Translations under genes and position numbers: made by a program
Shown here: positions 60,893 to 64,000 of the stretch, in pieces
Numbering within the stretch: the stretch's first letter is position 1
Layout: each line of letters starts with the position of its first letter
From: DASXUG01 sp964620425
GTDB taxonomy: Bacteria; Pseudomonadota; Gammaproteobacteria; Burkholderiales; Methylophilaceae
Length of the DNA stretch: 64,000 nt
Direction: 5' to 3'
NCBI GenBank assembly: GCA_964620425.1
Contig: CAZUGV010000006.1
Location: 95,818 to 159,817, forward strand
The notes under the pieces: generated by a model
The model's input: the letters and a program-made list of their open reading frames with translations, nothing else
Databases searched by the model: none
What the model was told of the DNA's origin: nothing

Positions 60893-60938
60893 GCGTATTT
60901 ACAAGACTGGTAAGTGCTGCGATTTGAGTGAGGAGTAG

Positions 60939-61907
60939 TTATTTGGCGCTTTTTCGCCAAAACTTCCAAACATCCCATTGGGTGAGCGATAACTCTACCA
61001 CAGAACCTTGCCAGTCAAAATAAAGCTGGGTTTTGCACAGTTTGCGTCTTCGTAATAGCTGCAAAATCTCAGTAAACCAATCATGCTGGGTGTCTTTACC
61101 ATCAATCCAGATGATGGTTTCGCTTCTGTCACCTTGCATTTTATGATGGCTTAACAGCTGCGAAATAGATTGTGGTATTGCCAATAAGGGCAATTGGGTG
61201 CGTCTAGCGAGCCCTTTGACGAAGCCGTTATCCGCGTATATTGATTTGCTTGCTTTGTTGTTAGGCGCAGCAGGTAAGGCACCTGTGCCAGATAACCAAA
61301 TGCTGTTTATCGCTAGTTCACCACGTGCTTCACGCGCTTGATTACTTGGGTGCTCAAACAGTAGCATTTCTATTTCATTGGTCAGTTGTGCAGCCCATGC
61401 CGCATCTGTGCCTTTAGGTAGGTAAGCGCGAGTGTCTTGCCCAACGACTTGTGCCAGTGGTGTGGTTAATAGTTCATGCTTTTTTGGCACAGTTAATAGC
61501 CATTGCAGAGATGGCGTTAGACTAAATACGTATCCATCATCTGCAAAGTGTGCATTTAAATTGGCGATGAATGCTAGGGATTCAGCTTCGCTCAGTGTCG
61601 GGGCTTCGGTCATCGAAAAAAAATCGCGTTGCAATGTCAAATGTACTGGGCTGGCAAGTAGCCAATAGCTTGTCGCATCAGTTGCCTCGTTGAACTCCCC
61701 AAGCTGCGTCAATGCTGCGATAGGGCAGTCGCCAGCAAGATTGAGCCCACAGTCGTAGCACAACAAAGCGTGTAATGAGTTTTTGACCGAATCCTTATCG
61801 ACCGCTTTGGTCTGGCCGACTGCGACTAACTTGCGAAATGCAGCGTTGCTTTGCGTATGTTGGGGATATTGCATCAGCCCATCAAAATAGACTTTTATGG
61901 TAGTCAT
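60939..61907 (-). CDS. COG4255-like protein of unknown function
   Basis: 322 residues, apparently cytoplasmic. The N-terminal HALLCYDCGLNLAGDCPIAALTQLGE and the C-terminal LYFDWQGSVVELSLTQWDVWKFWRK are what I associate with COG4255, a proteobacterial family sometimes labelled as a phosphoglycerate-mutase-related regulator. I see no proof of that activity. It converges with ychF. It is divergent from sixA. Confidence 0.6.
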   Translation of the reverse strand: MTTIKVYFDGLMQYPQHTQSNAAFRKLVAVGQTKAVDKDSVKNSLHALLCYDCGLNLAGDCPIAALTQLGEFNEATDATSYWLLASPVHLTLQRDFFSMTEAPTLSEAESLAFIANLNAHFADDGYVFSLTPSLQWLLTVPKKHELLTTPLAQVVGQDTRAYLPKGTDAAWAAQLTNEIEMLLFEHPSNQAREARGELAINSIWLSGTGALPAAPNNKASKSIYADNGFVKGLARRTQLPLLAIPQSISQLLSHHKMQGDRSETIIWIDGKDTQHDWFTEILQLLRRRKLCKTQLYFDWQGSVVELSLTQWDVWKFWRKSAK

Positions 61908-62004
61908 AGAGATTTCATTCTTTAATTTTTTAGCTTACATTTAGTGTGCAAGGTAGCACCAAACCTATACTAGAGGTTAATATACAGAATATTAAGGAGA
62001 AAAT

Positions 62005-62469
62005 ATGGATTTACTTATTTGGCGTCATGCAGAAGCTTTTGATACTAGCCCAGATATTACACGCGAACTCACGCCAAAAGGTTACCAACAGGCCGATATT
62101 ATCGCACGTTGGTTAAAACCACGTTTACCAGAAAACATAAGAATATTAGTGAGCCCAGCAACTCGTGCGCAGCAAACTGCCAAAGCCCTCGATTTGCCAT
62201 TTGAAACGTATGCTGGCATTTCTCCAACGGCTAATTCAGATGGGGTTTTAACAGACCTAGGTTGGCCAGATGCTGAAGGAGGGGTGTTGATTGTAGGACA
62301 CCAGCCCACTTTAGGCGCACTAGCTGCGCTTGCGCTGACTGAAAACAAGCAATATTGGTGCATTAAAAAAGCCAACCTTTGGTGGTTGAGCAGTAAAGAA
62401 AAGTTAGGTGCACGTAAAGTCACACTCAAGGCCGTGATTTCTCCAAACATGATCTCGGGTGAAGCATAA
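62005..62469 (+). CDS. sixA: SixA-type phosphohistidine phosphatase
   Basis: 154-residue histidine-phosphatase-fold protein. The catalytic RHAEA motif is at 7-11 and the second histidine is in VGHQPTLG. SixA removes phosphate from histidine phosphocarrier domains. AAGGAG is 6 nt before the ATG. Confidence 0.88.
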   Translation: MDLLIWRHAEAFDTSPDITRELTPKGYQQADIIARWLKPRLPENIRILVSPATRAQQTAKALDLPFETYAGISPTANSDGVLTDLGWPDAEGGVLIVGHQPTLGALAALALTENKQYWCIKKANLWWLSSKEKLGARKVTLKAVISPNMISGEA

Positions 62470-62514
62470 CCTCTTAATCCCTTAAATTTTACTGCAAAAT
62501 AAAGCATATAGTTT

Positions 62515-64000
62515 ATGACGAAAATACTGACCTTGCTGAATAAGATGAAACCCAATTCAATCTGTTTTTTTATTACGGCACTTGTGATTCAAGTACATGC
62601 TAACGCTGCCGATAATATTCCTATTGCCGCTGATTCTAATCAAGCAACGCCCAATAAACCTCAATCTAGTGCAGGTGTTAATTTGGATGTGACTAAAAAA
62701 TCAGTTGATCCGATAGCGATGAATGAAGATACATATTTTGAAAATATTCCTAACGTACTCACAGTATCACGTCTTTCGCAACCGATTGCAGATGCGCCAT
62801 CTGCGGTGACAGTGATTGATAAAGAAACCATCCGCGCGGCAGGCATTATCGATTTGCCTGAGGTGTTCCGTTTAGTACCAGGGTTTTACGTGGGAGTGAA
62901 TGCGGGGTTTATTCAAAATACGAATCATGTGGTGAGTTATCATGGCATGGCTAGTGCTTACCCTGGGAATATGCAGGTTTTGATTGATGGTCGTAGCGTA
63001 TATGAACCATTATATGGCGGTGTTCAATGGAGCGAGATTCCCCTTGCGATACAAGATATTGAGCGTATCGAAGTCACGCGCGGGCCGAATGCGGCTAGTT
63101 ATGGCGCAAATTCCTTTGCAGGTGTTATCAATATCATCACGCAAAACCCAAATGATGCGCAAGGAAGTCGGGTTTCAATTTCTGCGGCCAATGGTAGAAA
63201 TGAGCAGTTTTATCGTTACGGAGGTAAAACGAATGATTTATCATACCGTGTCACGCTTGGGCGGCGAGAAGATACTGGTTTGAATAATCGTAGCGATTAC
63301 AAACGTACCAATATGCTATCTGCACGCGCCAATTACCAAATCAATAGTCGTGATGAGTTAGAGTTTCAATTCGGTGCTGCTGAAGGTTTACGTGAAGAGG
63401 GAGCAATAGACCAGTTTCCGTTTTCGCTCCCACATACCAAGGATATTGACAATCATTTCGAGCTGGTTAAATGGCGCAGAAGCTTTAGTGCAAGTAGTGA
63501 TTTGCAAATTCAGGCGTATCATTCGGTAAGTAATGCTTATGAAACCAATCTTACTGGCGATTTGTCCATATATAATTCAAGGCTACTTGCATTTGGCTTT
63601 CCCCCTGTATTAAACCCTTTTCAGCTTCTAGATGGGCGGATGCAAATAGAGCGATTTGACCTAGAGTTGCAACAGACACAGGCCATATCTGAGGCATTAA
63701 GAGTCGTATGGGGGGGTAATATCAGGCTAGACAAAACCACTTCGCCATTTTGGCTAGGCAAGTCTGATGCTCAGGACTTTAATTTGCAAAGATTGTTTGC
63801 ACAAGCTGAATGGCATGCGGCAAAAAATGTGGTCGTCAACGCCGGAGCCATGGTTGAACATAACGATTTTACTGGCACAGACGTTTCACCACGCGCCAGT
63901 GTCAACTTCAAGCTAAGCCCCAAACAAACGATTCGTTTGGGCATTTCTACAGCGACTAGAACGCCAAATCTATTAGAAGAAAAGTTTGATAATAGAATTA
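62515..64000 (+). CDS. TonB-dependent receptor, 5' part (runs off the window)
   Basis: The frame stays open from ATG 62515 to the window end (495 codons). A signal peptide ends near residue 35 (HANAAD). The plug domain (about 95-210) has SAVTVIDKETIRAAG, VLIDGRSVYEPLYGG and TRGPNAASYGANSFAG from T188. After that come beta-barrel strands. The plug resembles those of vitamin B12/haem/siderophore receptors, but the ligand cannot be told. No strong Shine-Dalgarno is seen; ATG 62545 is another possible start. Confidence 0.88.
   Translation, partial: MTKILTLLNKMKPNSICFFITALVIQVHANAADNIPIAADSNQATPNKPQSSAGVNLDVTKKSVDPIAMNEDTYFENIPNVLTVSRLSQPIADAPSAVTVIDKETIRAAGIIDLPEVFRLVPGFYVGVNAGFIQNTNHVVSYHGMASAYPGNMQVLIDGRSVYEPLYGGVQWSEIPLAIQDIERIEVTRGPNAASYGANSFAGVINIITQNPNDAQGSRVSISAANGRNEQFYRYGGKTNDLSYRVTLGRREDTGLNNRSDYKRTNMLSARANYQINSRDELEFQFGAAEGLREEGAIDQFPFSLPHTKDIDNHFELVKWRRSFSASSDLQIQAYHSVSNAYETNLTGDLSIYNSRLLAFGFPPVLNPFQLLDGRMQIERFDLELQQTQAISEALRVVWGGNIRLDKTTSPFWLGKSDAQDFNLQRLFAQAEWHAAKNVVVNAGAMVEHNDFTGTDVSPRASVNFKLSPKQTIRLGISTATRTPNLLEEKFDNRI

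Noticed and set aside
62082..62555. Leftward 157-codon open frame opposite sixA
   Set aside because: It overlaps sixA almost fully and the start of the TonB receptor gene; composition is that of an antisense shadow.

Overview
The window is a chromosome segment of a betaproteobacterium. Gene content and order (M23 peptidase-secA-argJ; pilD-coaE-zapD-yacG; ispB opposite rplU-rpmA-obgE-proB; DUF971-ubiE-ubiJ-ubiB; TPR-lolB-ispE-tRNA-Gln-prs-rplY-pth-ychF) fit the order Nitrosomonadales, and a Methylophilaceae (Methylotenera/Methylophilus-like) methylotroph is my best guess. That is inferred from overall resemblance; there is no rRNA and no methylotrophy gene here to prove it. Almost all of the DNA is ordinary, densely packed housekeeping sequence of moderate-to-low GC.

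Layout. 0-4 kb: cell-wall peptidase, secA and a small DUF1289 gene, closed by a terminator. 4.4-8.9 kb: a signalling pair, an HDOD/GAF histidine kinase and a receiver-PAS-GGDEF-EAL protein. 9-12.5 kb: argJ, a DUF815 ATPase, a Nudix/ThiE-like fusion and a FixH-like membrane protein. 12.5-15.6 kb, leftward: copper chaperone PCu(A)C, yacG, zapD, coaE, pilD. 15.7-22.4 kb: an unknown small gene, ispB, ribosomal proteins L21/L27, obgE, proB, purE, purK, rpsT. 22.5-29.1 kb: murJ, ribF, ileS, lspA and a sulfite-oxidase-like molybdoprotein. 29.5-32.2 kb: a chemoreceptor with a long chain of HAMP-like units and a FliA-type promoter.

32.2-34.0 kb is the clearest accessory insert. It is a compact (~1.75 kb) unit bounded by clusters of a ~20-bp repeat in inverted orientation. 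It contains no transposase and one endonuclease/exonuclease/phosphatase-family gene. It ends 36 bp before a CIRCE operator in front of rpoH. 35.3-39.6 kb: parE-parC. 39.6-42.1 kb, leftward: a dynamin-like GTPase, ccoS and a 33-codon membrane micro-ORF. 42.3-47.6 kb: DUF971-ubiE-ubiJ and ubiB, with an RCC1-repeat gene on the other strand between ubiJ and ubiB. 47.6-53.5 kb, leftward: an HDOD protein, mutM and a Gld-type ABC system. 53.7-61 kb: the TPR-lolB-ispE-tRNA-Gln-prs-rplY-pth-ychF block. 61-64 kb: a COG4255-like protein, sixA, and the 5' part of a TonB-dependent receptor that runs off the window.

The most unusual features are: a REP-like GC-rich palindrome inserted in frame inside ileS; the repeat-bounded insert next to rpoH; the CIRCE operator before rpoH, which links the HrcA and sigma-32 heat-shock circuits; the micro-ORF behind ccoS; the poly-HAMP chemoreceptor; and a strong intrinsic terminator in the leader of rplY, only 12 nt before its start codon.
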